NCBI GenBank assembly: GCA_014825775.1
Contig: MVAQ01000013.1
Coordinates: 124,001 to 188,000, forward strand
Direction: 5' to 3'
Length of the DNA stretch: 64,000 nucleotides
Origin: Krasilnikovozyma curviuscula
Lineage: Eukaryota; Basidiomycota; Tremellomycetes; Cystofilobasidiales; Mrakiaceae
Shown here: positions 40,070 to 53,011 of the stretch, in pieces
Position numbering within the stretch: position 1 is the stretch's first letter
Layout of the letters: each line of letters begins with the position of its first letter
Program-made: the position numbers and the translations under genes
The notes under the pieces: generated by a model
The model's input: only the letters and a program-made list of their open reading frames with translations
Databases searched by the model: none
What the model was told of the DNA's origin: nothing

Positions 40070-41637
40070 ATTATAGAGAATTCTACAAAAGTTAGAGAAG
40101 ACGTTGTCAGTCAGATATTCCATCGACAAGCAGTCCCCTTTCCCAAAGCAAACACGAAGTTCTTCGTCTGCACGGGTACACCAACGACCTGTAGATTTAG
40201 CCCTGACAACCCCTCTAACGTCCCTGCAGCTCAGAAGACCACTCCTTCAGCTTTATGATGTGTACCGAGGCGGCCAGAAGACCAGACCCAGGAAGTGTGG
40301 TCCTGAATTCTTTTCAAAACGCCTCTTCCTGAGTCCTTCGTCTCCCTCCTTCGCCTTCCCAAACCCAATTTCATGCCTAACATTTGCCTCCAACTAGCAG
40401 CCCAATTGAATCCGTTTATACTCACAGCTTCTTTGGTGTAAGTCGAGGGTGTCTTGAGATTGATGGATTCCAAGAGGCTGGATAGAGACGCGCAGGAGTC
40501 AAAAGAGCAAGGTCCTTCGTTGAGTAAGCCTATTCTTCGCTAGAATCTGAGTTAAACCTAAAGAATAGCGACTAACGTCTGCAGTATGCGAGTGTTGTTA
40601 TTAGAGGCGAGGGTGTTGGCACAATATCGAGGGACGAGGGGGAAGGAAAGTAAAGCCCAGCGAGCACGAAGTAAAAAGGCGGCAGGTTTATCAGCAAAAC
40701 GATTCCCTTTGTCCAAACACATCTAACTGTAATTCCCATCCAACTCGTCTCACTGTACCATTGAAGAGTAACAGAGAGTATTCCACCTGTGTGCAAAGAA
40801 TGTGCAGTGCGTCTGATCCCGAAGGCAGGAAGGTCCTGCGATGAATACGCCCCTCTAGCTCGTCCTTCCCCTCTGTTGCTCCCCAAATCCAACTGTATCT
40901 AACTCTTGTAAATAAGACGGTGGGCACTTACGTGAATAAACCAACTAGCCAAGCTTTGCAATGGGAGAAAAAACTTGGACGCTGGAGGGGATGAGGGTGA
41001 GCGACGACACCAGCCCCAGCGAGCCAGTTGCGAGTCGCAGCAACAAGCAATTTTGAGCGCAACACAGGAAAAAATCAGATTTAAAGAAGCAAAATTTGGG
41101 GCACAGCACACGAGTGAAAGGATTGAATAATCTTGGAGCAAGGTATCAGTAGTATATCGACTATGCATCGAGAGATAGAGAGTTCTGTCCTAGTCGACGT
41201 CGTCGCTTCAGACGCGGGATTCAGTTGGCCGGGTCTTGACGGAGACGTGTCGTCTTTGATGTAATAAAGTAGGTATCAACGTGGAGAAGAGCTATCAAAG
41301 TAGACAGAGAGTAGCATTGGCTGCTCTGGAAGGATTTTGTACCAAAAATAAGTTGCGAAACGCAAAGGTGCGAGGTGGTGGATATCAACAAGCCCTAAAG
41401 TGGGATTCAATATTCAATCGGATTAACACCATCCAGAACATGTTTCTTAGTCCAAGAAGAGAGCTAAAATGATGCCTTTTGATGAGAGAGAAAACTCGAG
41501 AAAACAAGCTCAAAGAGGGTCAAGAGCGGTTGTTGTTGAGTGGTCTTGCGCTGGCTCGAAATATAGAAGCGGCCTCAAAATAGCTTCAAGCTTATTCTCA
41601 ACATCTCTCATCGTTCATTCATGAACATACTACCTAT
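40070..41637. other. 1.57-kb gene-free stretch upstream of PP1-A
   Basis: Contains the PP1-A promoter and the 3' side of the dioxygenase gene. Several open frames of 60-110 codons exist on both strands, but none has recognisable motifs or a coherent spliced model. An unrecognised short gene or long 5' leader is possible. Confidence 0.4.
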
Positions 41638-42990
41638 CTACTTCCCCTCCGAGTCCTTCGCAGCAATAGGTCTCTCCGCCTGGGGGGTAATTCTGACGCC
41701 ATGTCTTCGATGGCCACCGTCTTTAAAGTCAACCAAGGCAGTGTGCGTGAGGATTCTGTTGTCCCATAGAACAACAGTACCTGGTTCCCATCGGATACGA
41801 GCCTGGAAATCAGCGCCCCTTGCGACGTGGTCAAAGAGGACTTTGAGGATCGCATCTGTTGGAATCGATTTAATAAGACACATCAGGACGGCCGAAGGAG
41901 GTGAAAAGGGATCAGAATCCAGAGCACTTACTGCTCTCGTCCTTCTTCAAACCAACAATGCCAGTCGTGAACTGTTCATTGATGTATAGACTCTCGTCCC
42001 CTGTCACGGGATGCCGTCTAACGATCGGGTGTGCATTTTCCACGGGATCTCTCCTGACGATGCCACCTCGTTTACCAGAGAGCGAGTGCTGGGCTTGTGC
42101 GACGCCGGAGTTGACAGCAGAGAGCCCCTTGAGGAACTGCTGGAATGGGGGGGAGAGTCGGCGATATGCTTCTCGCATGTCGGCAAAGATGGTGTCCCCA
42201 CCCGAAGGTGGGATTGAGAGCATAAACAGCGTGGTGAGACCCGGTGGCTGGAGCTCGTAGGAAACGTCTGTGTGCCACGAGAGCGTGTTGAGTCGGTCGT
42301 CTTGCTCATAGTTGAAGGTGGTAGTGCCATCACGGAATACGAGGTGCGCCTGAATGGTCGGAAGAAATGAAACAGTGTGAGAGTCAAAACATAGACATGA
42401 AAGTAATAGAAGCTCACCTCTGGAAGGCCTTCAGGATGAGAACTCGTTGGGTGAATGTGAAGTCTTCCGAAATGCTTGTCGACACCAAATCAAAACTTAG
42501 CACGAGCGACGAAGTGTAGTGGTACATATAAAGATGAACTCACTCTTCCCCAATCCTTCAACCATTCACCGGACTGCTCTCCAAACTTCTGGTCTCTGAA
42601 GACAACAACCCCTCGTCTAGCAACTTCCAACGCAACCTGATCTCTGCCGCTGCTATCCAGCTGATCTAGTCTTAGACCTCTGTACTCGGTCGCAATGTAC
42701 GGGGTGATCTCGTTACTGATAACTCCATCAGCCTCGAAGATAGCTCGAGGATTGGGCAACTCGAGCGCGCGGTTGCCAGGATCGACATGGTCAAATGGGG
42801 TGAGGGGAGGGAGGCGGTGTGTTGGTGGGTTGGGTGTGGGCAGGAACTTAGAGTATTTGTATTGTTCCTGATCGGAAGATGTGTTCTTCGTCGCTGACTG
42901 ATGCTTCAGAGGGGTTACATTTAGGTGAAGAATGCCATCGGACGAGGGCGCAAGTGGGGACGTGATGGTCTCAGCTGCTGCGACGGCCAT
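41638..42990 (-). CDS. TauD-type Fe(II)/2-oxoglutarate dioxygenase
   Basis: Exons: 42544-42990, 42418-42474, 41932-42349, 41638-41855; 379 residues. This family, which includes yeast sulfonate dioxygenase Jlp1, couples oxidation of a small substrate such as taurine to decarboxylation of 2-oxoglutarate. The family signs are RGVVVFRDQKF, HFGRLHIHPTSSHPEGLPE, the iron-binding pair in SWHTDVSYE, the substrate region SGGDTIFADMREAYRRLSP, HPIVRRHPVTGDESLYIN, and the distal His/Arg region in HRRHGVRITP. All three expected iron ligands (His, Asp, distal His) are therefore present. It lies between the PP1-A and GT2-A genes, a position that has no counterpart on the other arm of the duplication. The substrate is not determined. 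Confidence 0.9.
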
Positions 42991-43545
42991 TTTGATGGAA
43001 ATTGGGAGATCTGAATAAAGGGAAAAGGATGAGATGGATGATTATATCGCTGGATGCCAGAAGGTCCCCTTTTATATCTGTGTGAAGCGCTCTCTTGTCA
43101 TCATTGTGGCGGATGGCGTGCTGTTTTGCACGCCAAAAGCACGCGCTACAATTTCGACGCTTTTGTTTACCTTCAGTACATGACTTCGGGCAAGGACTAG
43201 GATATTCGGGAAAGCTGAAAGGGCTGTCTCAAGCCCAAACATGCGTCAGAATTGTCGCTATGGAAGAAAGAGTCATCGATCTCGCGTGAAGCTCCAGAAG
43301 TACTTCGCCATTTCATGTCACCGCCATTGAGCTAAACCCCCCGCAAAGATCGCGAAACTGCTAGAAGGGAACAAGAACTCTCAACCTTGCTTTCGCTCTT
43401 GAACAGTATTCTCTCTGGGTTGGGCAGACGCCATTTCGCATTAGACGAAAGTGAAAACATACAAACAAGCACACTTATCTCATGAATATCCTACAACAGA
43501 ACTGTACATATACCTCTAGCAGATCACGAAGACTAATAAGTTCAT
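42991..43545. other. Intergenic: dioxygenase promoter and GT2-A 3' end
   Basis: No gene recognised. Confidence 0.5.
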
Positions 43546-46500
43546 CTAGAACTGGAAGTGCATCAACCACGGGTTGAGCGCAATTGGGTACTATCACAAA
43601 ACGTAACAGTCAGTAAGCAAGGGTCGCATTGCTTAAGTCCAAGGGAGAGCTCACAAGAATATGCGACATTGCAATCAAACACATGGGGAAGATCGCTTCA
43701 ATGCTGTGGATCTGCCAATCCTTAGGAACGACGTTAGTCGAGAAGAGTATGACACCGATCATCATTGTGAACATCAATATATAAGTCGCCCAGAATCGTT
43801 TCAGAATCGACGGTACTTCTTGGAAGAAACTGATCATGGGAGTAAAATTGATTGATTAGTTTGGAGAGGTGTCATAGAGCGAGGGACAAACTACTTACTT
43901 CGACGCCTCGACTTCTTTCACAGTACTACTCCACTGCATATTGTATCCGAACAGATGGGCCAGGAGAGCAGACGTGACGTGGAATGAAATTCCAGAGAAG
44001 AAGATGACAAAGAAAAAACCCCATCCTATAATGCATCCAATAAGGTCAGTCAGCTTCGGTGGGCGCATGGAAGAGTTTTGAGAAAGGGATAGACATACGG
44101 AGAGCATCACCGATCGCATTACCAATATGATCAATTTTGAGACGGAATGCGAAGATAACGTAGGCGATGTTTCCAACGACCGTAAAGACGGCGATACATG
44201 AGAGGGTCACTCTCCAACTGTTTAGGTAATAGCTGTCCAGCAGCAGATCGAACCCGACGATCCAGTAATTCAGGATCGTCATGAAAAACGAACAGCCAAT
44301 AGCCTGGAAGATTGCATGATCAGCGAAAATAGGCAGAAGATTAGAGATGGCGCGATAGACTCACGTAGTAAGAAAGGAGATAAGCGATGGTTGAGATTTT
44401 ACAATGGAGTTGCATGTTGCACCAGATGAATTTACGGAACAGCGGGGTGAATGGACCTCTGAAAATCCAGTACCTCAGTGGGTGGAAGATCAGCTCCGAG
44501 ACACCATAAGCGTACCTAAGTGTCAACAAGCGGTAGATCAGTAACTTTTTACTTTTTATTGTGACCGCGAGAGACGAGAATTCCAGAAAAAAGAAGAAGA
44601 CTCACTTCTGCCATCGGTTTAGCTCATCGACACACGTCAGACTAACCCCTTCCTTGAACCCACCATCGGAGTAACTAGCCCATCTCAACGTCCAATTCGC
44701 GATTTGCAACCTCAACGCCATATCAAAGTCCTCCGACACATGACTTTCCGACCAGATCTTCATAAAACCGTCCTCCTCATCCACGAAAGCAACTTCCTGT
44801 ACTGCTTTCCAGCGGAGGAATGCGTTGTGTCCAACAAAGGGTACGTTGTCGCCGTTGGCGCAGCACATCGAGATGGCCTTGTTGACTCGACGCGTGAAGT
44901 AGGTGATGCCGTTCTCGAAGTAGTGGCCTGCGACTTGCATGACCTCACTTTGAAGCCAACATGTGTCAGATGACGGACGTATATCTAATGAAGAAAGTTT
45001 CAACTCACGAGTCATGTTGCAAGATTGCAACGCTTGGTGAGAGCGTCATCTCGTAGGCAGCATCCATGAAACAATCCTCTGGTACTCGAGTATCAGAGTC
45101 GATTATCAGAATGAATTCTCCACTAACAGAAGTCAAGAATTGTCTGTTAACGTCGTTCAACAAAATAGGGGATGTGCTGAACGTACATTCTAATATTTCC
45201 CTCGGCAGTGGCCCTTCCCTGAGTTTCACCAATAGCTTGAGCAAGGGCCTCTTGATATAACTCGTTCTCATCTTCATCGTACCAGTATGCCTCATCCTCT
45301 TCGTCCACCGCCTGTGGTCGCAGCTCATCGAGCAGCTCTTCCGTTCGAAGAGACAAAGCACAGGCGAAGTTGAGGTTGGAAGCTTTTTTAAATCGGCCTT
45401 TTCTGATAAAGGTCGCTGAGTGGGGTGGACGGGAAATGAATGCCATGCTAAATGGTACAAAGCAAGAGTGAGAGAGAACTCAATTGGAATTGTAGATGGA
45501 TTGAACTCACTTGTTGTCGTAGTAATACTTCCTTCTTCGAGCTTTCTCAGCATCACTTAGAGATCCAAACCCATCATCGCATACCAAGATGTTTACACTT
45601 CCACCTTGGCGCTCGTAAGTCCTAATGGCTTTCTTCAGCGAGGCAACCGTCGGCATGATAACAGTCTCTAGACCTTCTTTGTACAGCGGGAGTTGCACAG
45701 TGAAGGTAGGGAGAGCCCCATTCTCAGTCAAGAGCGCGAGAGAGATGTCTCTGCTGGGTCTTTTACCAGAGTAGTGGTGTGTATTTTTGTTGTAGAGACC
45801 GACTGGACCCAAGATCTGGAAGACAGCATTACAGAGGATAGAACAGGCGAACTAAACAAAACAGATAAAATTTCAGAAGGAAGAAACAGTCGATTAAAGA
45901 AGGGAAACACTCACTAGCGTAACGACAAAGAGGAGTGGACTGCAACCCATTAGCGCAAACCGCAAGTAACCGCCATCCAGGTAGTATTCACGAATCAGCG
46001 TTCCTAAAATGGAAAAGTACATCAGTATACGTTCAAAGTTAGCAGAGGGAAAGAACACTGACTGAGACCCAAACTAATCAAAGACAAACACAGAATCATA
46101 CTCGCTCCAACAAGTCCAGGACTCATGAGCACGTACTGTCTGTACGGCTCAACCTGGATCTCTCCACTCTCAATTCCTTCCCGGATATCGGTATTTTCGT
46201 AGTTTTCCTTGAAAGCAGCCATCTGCTCTCTCATTTTCTCACCCTGACCTTCCCAGATCCACGCTCGGATCTCCTTGATGATATCTTCGATGGTTGGTTC
46301 AATCAAGTCCACGTCGTCTGCCCAGACAACTAGACAGCCTTCACTATGAACAAAGGCAGCGTATTGAGAGAAGAGAGCGTAGGGTAGGGAGGTGAGGTGA
46401 GGAAGGGATTGGAGGTGATGTGTAGGGGTGATTGGGAGGGATGCAGTTGCGGCAGTACTGTAGATGATGAAGATATATGAGGTCAATACCAAAAAATCTC

Positions 46501-47992
46501 TTATCTGAGAAGGTGTTGAGGACCCACATGAACTCTCTCATGATGCTTTCTACAATTTCCCCCCTAACAACGGCGACAATCTCAGCGTTCAGACCCTTTA
46601 AGCACCTCTGGAACTCATCCACTCGAGAACTTCTAGAAGCACCTCCTTTTTCATCATCGTTATCATTCCCAAGTTCATCATCCTGCTTCATTGGAGGATA
46701 AATTTTGTACGTCCCATCACTCGCCCGAATAGAGACACTCGTGGGAATCCGGTTACTCCTGACAGGCTTCTTGTCTCTATTCCAAGCTTCTGCCAGTTGC
46801 GGAGGGAGAGAAGCATTGAACGCTGTCGTTTTGGAGGATGAGAGTGGCTGGAACCACTTCCGTTTGACACCGATCTTGTAGATGTGATCGCACATAATTT
46901 CGAGTGGATCGGCATCTTCTTCTGGCTCCTCGAGAAGCGGCGAGTTAAACTGGTTTGTAGCTTCAAGAGCAGAGGAATAAAGATCTTTAGAGAGTAGACA
47001 TGAGGGATAATGAAGGTGCATTACCCACCTTGTTGCTCAGGTCGAAGTCCTCGATCTGCACCTGTGCCGTAGCTCAGATAAGGCAATCCACCATTAGCCG
47101 AGCTCAAGTCCGAGTACATAGTCTCGACTCTCTGAGAAGAGAAGTGGATTGGGATTGGCCCAGTAGTATGTGTTTGATGAGTTTGACCAGTAGCAGCAGA
47201 TTGCAAGGAGTTTGCTGTGCCGATCGAGGACATCTGCTGGTGTTTGGGGACCTGTTTACGTTTGATTTTATTGTTGTTCGTAGTGTTGGTGGCTGTTGTT
47301 GCGTCTGTGGTAATGGATGAGACGGATGGGGGGGCCGATGGTCGTTGTGGTTGAGGATGATGGATCTCGTGTTGTCGCTGGATTGGGCGATTTGCTGGTG
47401 TGGACGAGAAGGGATCCCACAGGGTTGGAGGTCGACCACTGTTGGCGAAGAATGATGGCACCAGGTCTTCTGGTTGATCATCTTCCTCGTCTTCCTGCTT
47501 CTTCTCATCCTCATCGTCCTCATCGTGACCGATGACATGGCTCGGCGCTTCATCCTGCTTGCCCTCATCTTCTTCTCCATCATCGTAGAGCGACACGGAG
47601 CGCTCACTCTGATCATACACTGACGAAGCAGAGAAATAGCTCTTTCGAATTTCTCCACCTTCCTCCTGAACGTAGGTTTCCGACCGTAAACCAGCCGGCG
47701 TCAAGAGGTTTTGGTTGGAGATGTTGTTGCTGCTGTGGTAGTCGTTGAATGAGGAAGTGACCTGCTCTTCGTCACCCAGAAACTCATCAGCCCCAAGGTC
47801 GAACCCATTATCGTTTGTCACTTTGAGGTCGAACTGCAGTCGTTCGAGAGGCGAGAGGTTGTCTTCGTCTTGGTTGCTCGACTCGAACTTGGCGAACGTC
47901 GAAGGCGAAGGTGAAGCCGGTGATCTGAAGGGGTTCGAGAAGCTGCCCAGTTGAGGTGATCGGTTGTGAGGAGAGGCTGCTGAGTTGGACAT
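43546..47992 (-). CDS. Large GT2-family processive polysaccharide synthase, copy A
   Basis: Exons: 47029-47992, 46528-46984, 46063-46457, 45915-46003, 45511-45851, 45187-45447, 45009-45122, 44606-44947, 44365-44515, 44099-44303, 43899-44025, 43655-43829, 43546-43590; 1221 residues. The first 320 residues are acidic, Ser/Gln-rich and disordered. Membrane helices start near residue 580 (LMSPGLVGASMILCLSLISL). The catalytic core has LPLYKEGLETVI, ILVCDDG, RKGRFKKASNLNFACALS, the DxD motif IIDSDTRVP, GHNAFLRW and the base motif SEDFDMALRLQ, then ELNRWQKYAYG where cellulose and chitin synthases have Q..RW. A cluster of C-terminal helices follows, ending ALNPWLMHFQF. This architecture is that of a plasma-membrane beta-glycan synthase, but the EDRxL and QRRRW motifs of chitin synthase are absent. 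The product is unknown. It is paralogous to 48823-53011. Confidence 0.85.
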
Positions 47993-48822
47993 GATAGGCG
48001 AGGTGATCCTCAGCTAAGTGCTTGAATGGTACCGACGTTGCTACTCCTTCTGTCGCAAACGGGTGATGAGAGGGAGCTACGACCAGCGTACTGTTGAGGA
48101 AATGGTGGAAACAGAGTAGAGTGACTGTGAGGAGCTTGCACCTGCAGGGCAGATAGCAGCGAGAGAAAAACGGGGTTTGTCCGTGAGCGTACCTAGAAAA
48201 TTGCCTGAAGGCGCCCTGAGCTAGTCCATTCCAGCCCCGTCGAGGGGATCGTCCTGCAAATAAAGAAGGGGCATATTCCATGACCGACTTCGACCATGTT
48301 TTGTGCTTCGTCCAATATACTGGGCCCTGGGCGTAGGAAACCGAAAGCAAAACAACCCACCTTCCGTATGCGGCGAGTTTTTCAGCGCGACTCTCCTTTT
48401 TCGTAAACCTAAATTCACCCTGATGCGTCGTTTGTGAGACGACTGATCCATTCATTATGGCTTCTTGGGGCAATTCTTTAGACGTCTCAGTCACATTCAT
48501 GAATCGAGACTCGATTTGCTCGTTCATCAGCCTTAGCAGGCGCCCTTGTACCAACTTCGACACGGCAGATTGATTTTGGCACTGTGGGCCCTGGATCTCT
48601 CAATTTTTAGGACCCTGGGATCTTGTCTTCCTCTGAACAATCAACACGTATCTTGAAGGTCGTTTGTGTGTGTTGCTGGTCAACGAAACCCTTGTAAACA
48701 GAGACCATCGAGGAACCGAGGTAACATTATCCTCACCTTACCTCTCTGTGTATCGTACTGCCGGAGCTGACTTGCTTTGGCGTTGTTCCTTTCTCAGCTG
48801 GGCACTCTCTTCATAGTTCGAG
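47993..48822. promoter_or_regulatory. 830-base divergent promoter between the GT2 paralogues
   Basis: The two synthase genes start on opposite strands at 47992 and 48823. The interval has no supported coding exon and must carry both promoters. It is also the symmetry centre of the GT2-PP1 duplication. Confidence 0.6.
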
Positions 48823-51800
48823 ATGACCAACATCTTGAAGCGTCTCTCGACTCTGGTTGTACCAAATCACAATCACCGACAGAACGAAGAGGACCTAGTA
48901 CCAGACACGCAACATACCCCAGATTACTACCCCAGCAACTACAGCAACCACGATGGTGCCATTGAATACCCAGACTTCGAACGTAGCGAATACGGTGGTG
49001 AATTCGAAGGTCAAGGCGACGAAGACTACTCTGCATCCGTCAATAACGGCGCTTCCAGTTTCTACTACCAGCACAACTCTGGCGGGCAACACGATCGAAG
49101 AGGTGGACCTACCAGCAGGTATACTCCAAGTTTTATGACTTCAATAGCTGCGTCTGCGACCGACCATGATCCAGAGAAAGAAGACGGAGTTGACAGGTTG
49201 GTGCATCTTCACTCCTCATCAAACAGACTTTCACTTACATCTCCCTCTGTTTTAGATTCGCTTTGATGGCATCGCACTTATTCTCTGTCGCAGAGACGAA
49301 CGGCTGGTTCCCATCTGGAAGCACAGGGCATTCTTCTCTTTCGGGAGGAGGTGTCGTCTCCGTCCGAAAGGGTCGTCGAGACTTTGTGTAAGTTGTACTC
49401 TCTGTTTGTGTGAGATAATACAATTCTGACACCCTTACCTCTTAGCACTTTTCCTCGAGCGACTCCTCAGTTAGCCGCTCGCGATATGTTACTCTACGAA
49501 GACCTCACCACATTTGAAAACGCTGTCTCGACGTTGAATCCAGAAGTCGCCATCCGAGTCGGTGGTAAGGTCGTCCGAGGAGTTTTGAGTCAAATGTCAG
49601 TAATTTTCCTTTGTGTCTTCTGTTTGCATCTGCATCGTATACTGACAGTGTTGAGCGTCCTAGTTCTCACAATGCGACAGACGTCGTCATTGACATCGAC
49701 ACTCGTATCCAGGTTATTGATGAACTTGCTCACCTGGCAGGTGCTAGAAAACATCAATTTGCAGCGTTTGTGAGGAATGAAAAAACGCTGGTTGTATGGA
49801 GTGATCAAGTTGAAGACTTGCTCGAGCAGGTCGACATTCTGGAAAAGAAGCAAGTGATGACTTTTGAATTTCGTATCGCAATCGTGTCTAACCTTTTTTA
49901 TATTATAGGATGATCCAATTCGTCTGGTCTTCTCGAAACAGGAAACCAACTGGCATTCTCAAAGCGTCCGCTTCTCAGTCTTCACTCGCACTGGGCGGCT
50001 CAGAATCAGGGTCCGTCATCACCAACTCGCTTTCGTACCAAAACGGTCTCAACGTCTCCCTCAATGGTGTAGAGCTCTCATCAAACGGCTACGGTGGTGA
50101 TGACTTGCACATGATTAACGAAGATAATGAAATTGACGAAACCAAGAAGGAAGGCTCCTTGGACGGAGATATCGAATCAGAAGCCGTCGATTGGGAAGGT
50201 GGACCCAGAGGTCCATGGACAATTAAAAGCCGAAGACCAGTCATGCTGTTTGCCCCTTTGATCACTGGTATGGCTATCATACTGAATGTAGTCTTTGTCG
50301 GATCTGGCATTCGTGAGTAGCACTGTTCATTGTCTTTATTATTGTCGAAGTGGCCTTCTGACAACTTTTTTCTCCACACGGTAGGCTCTCTGATTCGTGA
50401 ATGTGTGCTTGACGGAACATACTACCGTCTTGCACTTCTGGCGACCACTCCCTTCACCTTCTTGCTCGCAATGGTGAAGACTCTCTGCGTTACTTCCAAA
50501 ATTAACTTCGCTGACGTCAAATTCAATTTAACAGTTCTTCTGTATCTGTGTCATTGGTAACCTCTGGCAAGGTTTTGGACCTATTGCTCACTGCCACGAA
50601 AACTCGTCTTACTACTCTGGCAAACCACCACGAAGGCTCGTAGGCGGTCGTCTTCCTCACTTTACGATCGTAAGCGCTTCTTAACACCCATTTAAGGTTA
50701 CGAAGTGCTGTTGCTCATTCCTCTCACTTCTCAACACAGCAAATGCCTGTCTACAAGGAAGGTCTTGAAGCTGTCATCGTTCCAACAATCGAATCTCTGA
50801 AGAAGGCCATCACGACGTACGAACGTCAAGGTGGAAGCGTCAACATACTAATCTGTGAAGATGGTATGCAACTCTGGTCTGAGGCAGATGCTGAAGTCCG
50901 TAAAGCATACTACGATCGTAACGCGTATGTTCAACTTCACCATTCCATCGCATACGAACCATATCGTTGACTTTGATTTCTTTTAGAATCGGCTGGGTCG
51001 CTCGTCCAAAACACGGCTATAACGGTTTCATTCGAAAAGGTCGTTTCAAAAAAGCCTCCAACATGAACTTCGCTTGCGCTCTTTCTCTTAGAGTCGAAGA
51101 ACTGATGGATGAAATCCGACCAGTACCCGAACTTGAGGATGAATATGACGAAGAATGGCTCTGGACTGAGGACGATGAGCTGGAAATCTACGAAGAGGCT
51201 CTGGAAAGAGCCTTGGAGGAGAGTCAGGGTATCGCTCAAGCAGCTGGAAATATCAGAATCGGAGAATACATCTTGATCATTGACTCAGATACTCGTGTAC
51301 CGGAGGATTGCTTCTTGGATGCTGCTTCTGAACTGGAGGCCTCAAAGGATATTGCCATCATTCAACATGGTACGTGACTGTGGTTCCTACTGAAGACATG
51401 GAACGCTCATATTCTTCTTCCCTTGTCTCACAGAGTCCGACGTCATGTACGTCGTTGGCCACTACTTCGAAAATGGTATCGCGCACTTCACTCGTCGAAT
51501 CAACAAAGCTATCAGTTTCTGTTGTGCTAACGGTGAAGTCGCCCCTTTGTAAGTAAACTTTATCGACCTGCTTCCACCATATTGATCTTAATTACTGACT
51601 CCGCTTTACACCTTTAGCGTCGGCCACAACGCCTTCTTAAGATGGTCAGCTTGTCAAGATGCTGCGTTCATTGATCCAGATGACGGTCTCAAGAAAATCT
51701 GGTCTGAATCTCACGTTTCTGAAGATTTCGACATGTCGCTTCGACTTCAAATGAGAGGCTATTCACTGCGATGGGCTACTTACTCCAACGGTGGATTCAA

Positions 51801-53011
51801 AGAAGGTGTTTCTTTGACATGTGATGATGAACTCAATCGTTGGCAAAAGTACGCTTACGGCTGCTCAGAGTTGTTGTTCCAACCTTTTAAAAGGTGGTTA
51901 TTCAAAGGACCAATTACTCCGCTGTTCCACACTTTCGTTTGGTCAGACATTCCTCTGCACTCAAAAATCTCCGTCTTAGCCTACATCAGCTCGTATTACG
52001 CTGTGAGTAGTGCTCCTTTCTCTGATTTTCCAGCCCAATCTTGCTGATATCTCTGCTATTTGCCGTCTGATCCACAGATCTCCATTGCTGTAAGTCGCTG
52101 TAAGACAGATGAGCCTCTGATTTAGTGATACTGACTGAATTCCTCTTTCCGTGACGCAGTCTCTTATGTCAACTGCGAACTGGATTCTCGTTGGTCTTTG
52201 GGACAACTTGCTTGACAACTTCTATCTCCAGTCATGGCAGGTCTTCTTGACTTGTATCTTTGTTTTCTGTTTCTTGAGTAACTTCTGCGCATCTGTTAGT
52301 AATATTGCAGTGATTTATCATGCTCTACAGTGATACTGACAAGCTCGTTCGCGCAGATCTTCCTCTACCGTCTGAAGGAGGCTACGTTAGGCGGAGCTTT
52401 GATGGACAACTTCAAATGGCTTCTTTTCTTCTTTTTCTTCTTCTCAGGAATGTCATGGCATCTTCAAGTAAGTAAATCAGCGGTTCGATGCGGCGGTAGC
52501 AGAATCTAACTACTGCTATTCTCTAGGTCGCGTTGGTTGCACACTTGATCAGTTACAACAGTGAGTGAAGCTTGGTTTACTCCGATGCCTTTCGCATATT
52601 GCTAACCTTTATCTTCTCTATATAGTTCAATGGGGTGCAACTGTCAAAGAAGTTGAGGTTTCGAACTTCTTCTCTGAAGTCCCAGCAATTCTAAAACGGT
52701 TCTGGAGAGTTTAGTGAGTAACTTCTTCGTGTCGACAAGTTCCGCCGCTGATTGGAGCCCGCTTTGCGAAATAGTCTTTGGGGTTTCCTTAACATCTTCG
52801 CTATCATCTTGATGGCGACAGACGTTCTTCCAGCTGGTTATCGAATCACAGCGATGGTTGCCATTTTACCGACAGCTGTCCAGGCCGCTTGTCATATTCT
52901 CGTAAGTCTTGAGCACCGCGATCTTTTGTTGTTGAATTGGTCCTGATCTAATCTGCTGTACTTCAGTATCCCATCGCACTGAACCCGTGGTTGATGCATT
53001 TCCAGTTCTAA
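48823..53011 (+). CDS. Large GT2-family processive polysaccharide synthase, copy B
   Basis: Exons: 48823-49196, 49256-49387, 49446-49595, 49664-49849, 49909-50312, 50385-50473, 50535-50669, 50740-50924, 50987-51369, 51434-51548, 51618-52002, 52078-52089, 52160-52294, 52357-52467, 52527-52560, 52626-52713, 52775-52901, 52967-53011; 1029 residues. The core matches copy A: MPVYKEGLEAVIVPTIESLK, ILICEDG (about 525), RKGRFKKASNMNFACALS, IIDSDTRVPEDCF (about 652), SEDFDMSLRLQ (about 752), ELNRWQKYAYG (about 790) and the same ending ALNPWLMHFQF. The N-terminal disordered arm is shorter. The intron after LEKK begins GC (GCAAGT). Exon 52078-52089 is a 12-base microexon. It probably makes a cell-wall or capsule-type beta-linked polysaccharide; the donor sugar cannot be told from sequence. 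Confidence 0.87.

Noticed and set aside
43546..53011. Calling the GT2 pair chitin synthases
   Set aside because: The EDRxL and QRRRW motifs of chitin synthase are absent; only the general GT2 aspartates and a variant ELNRW are present.
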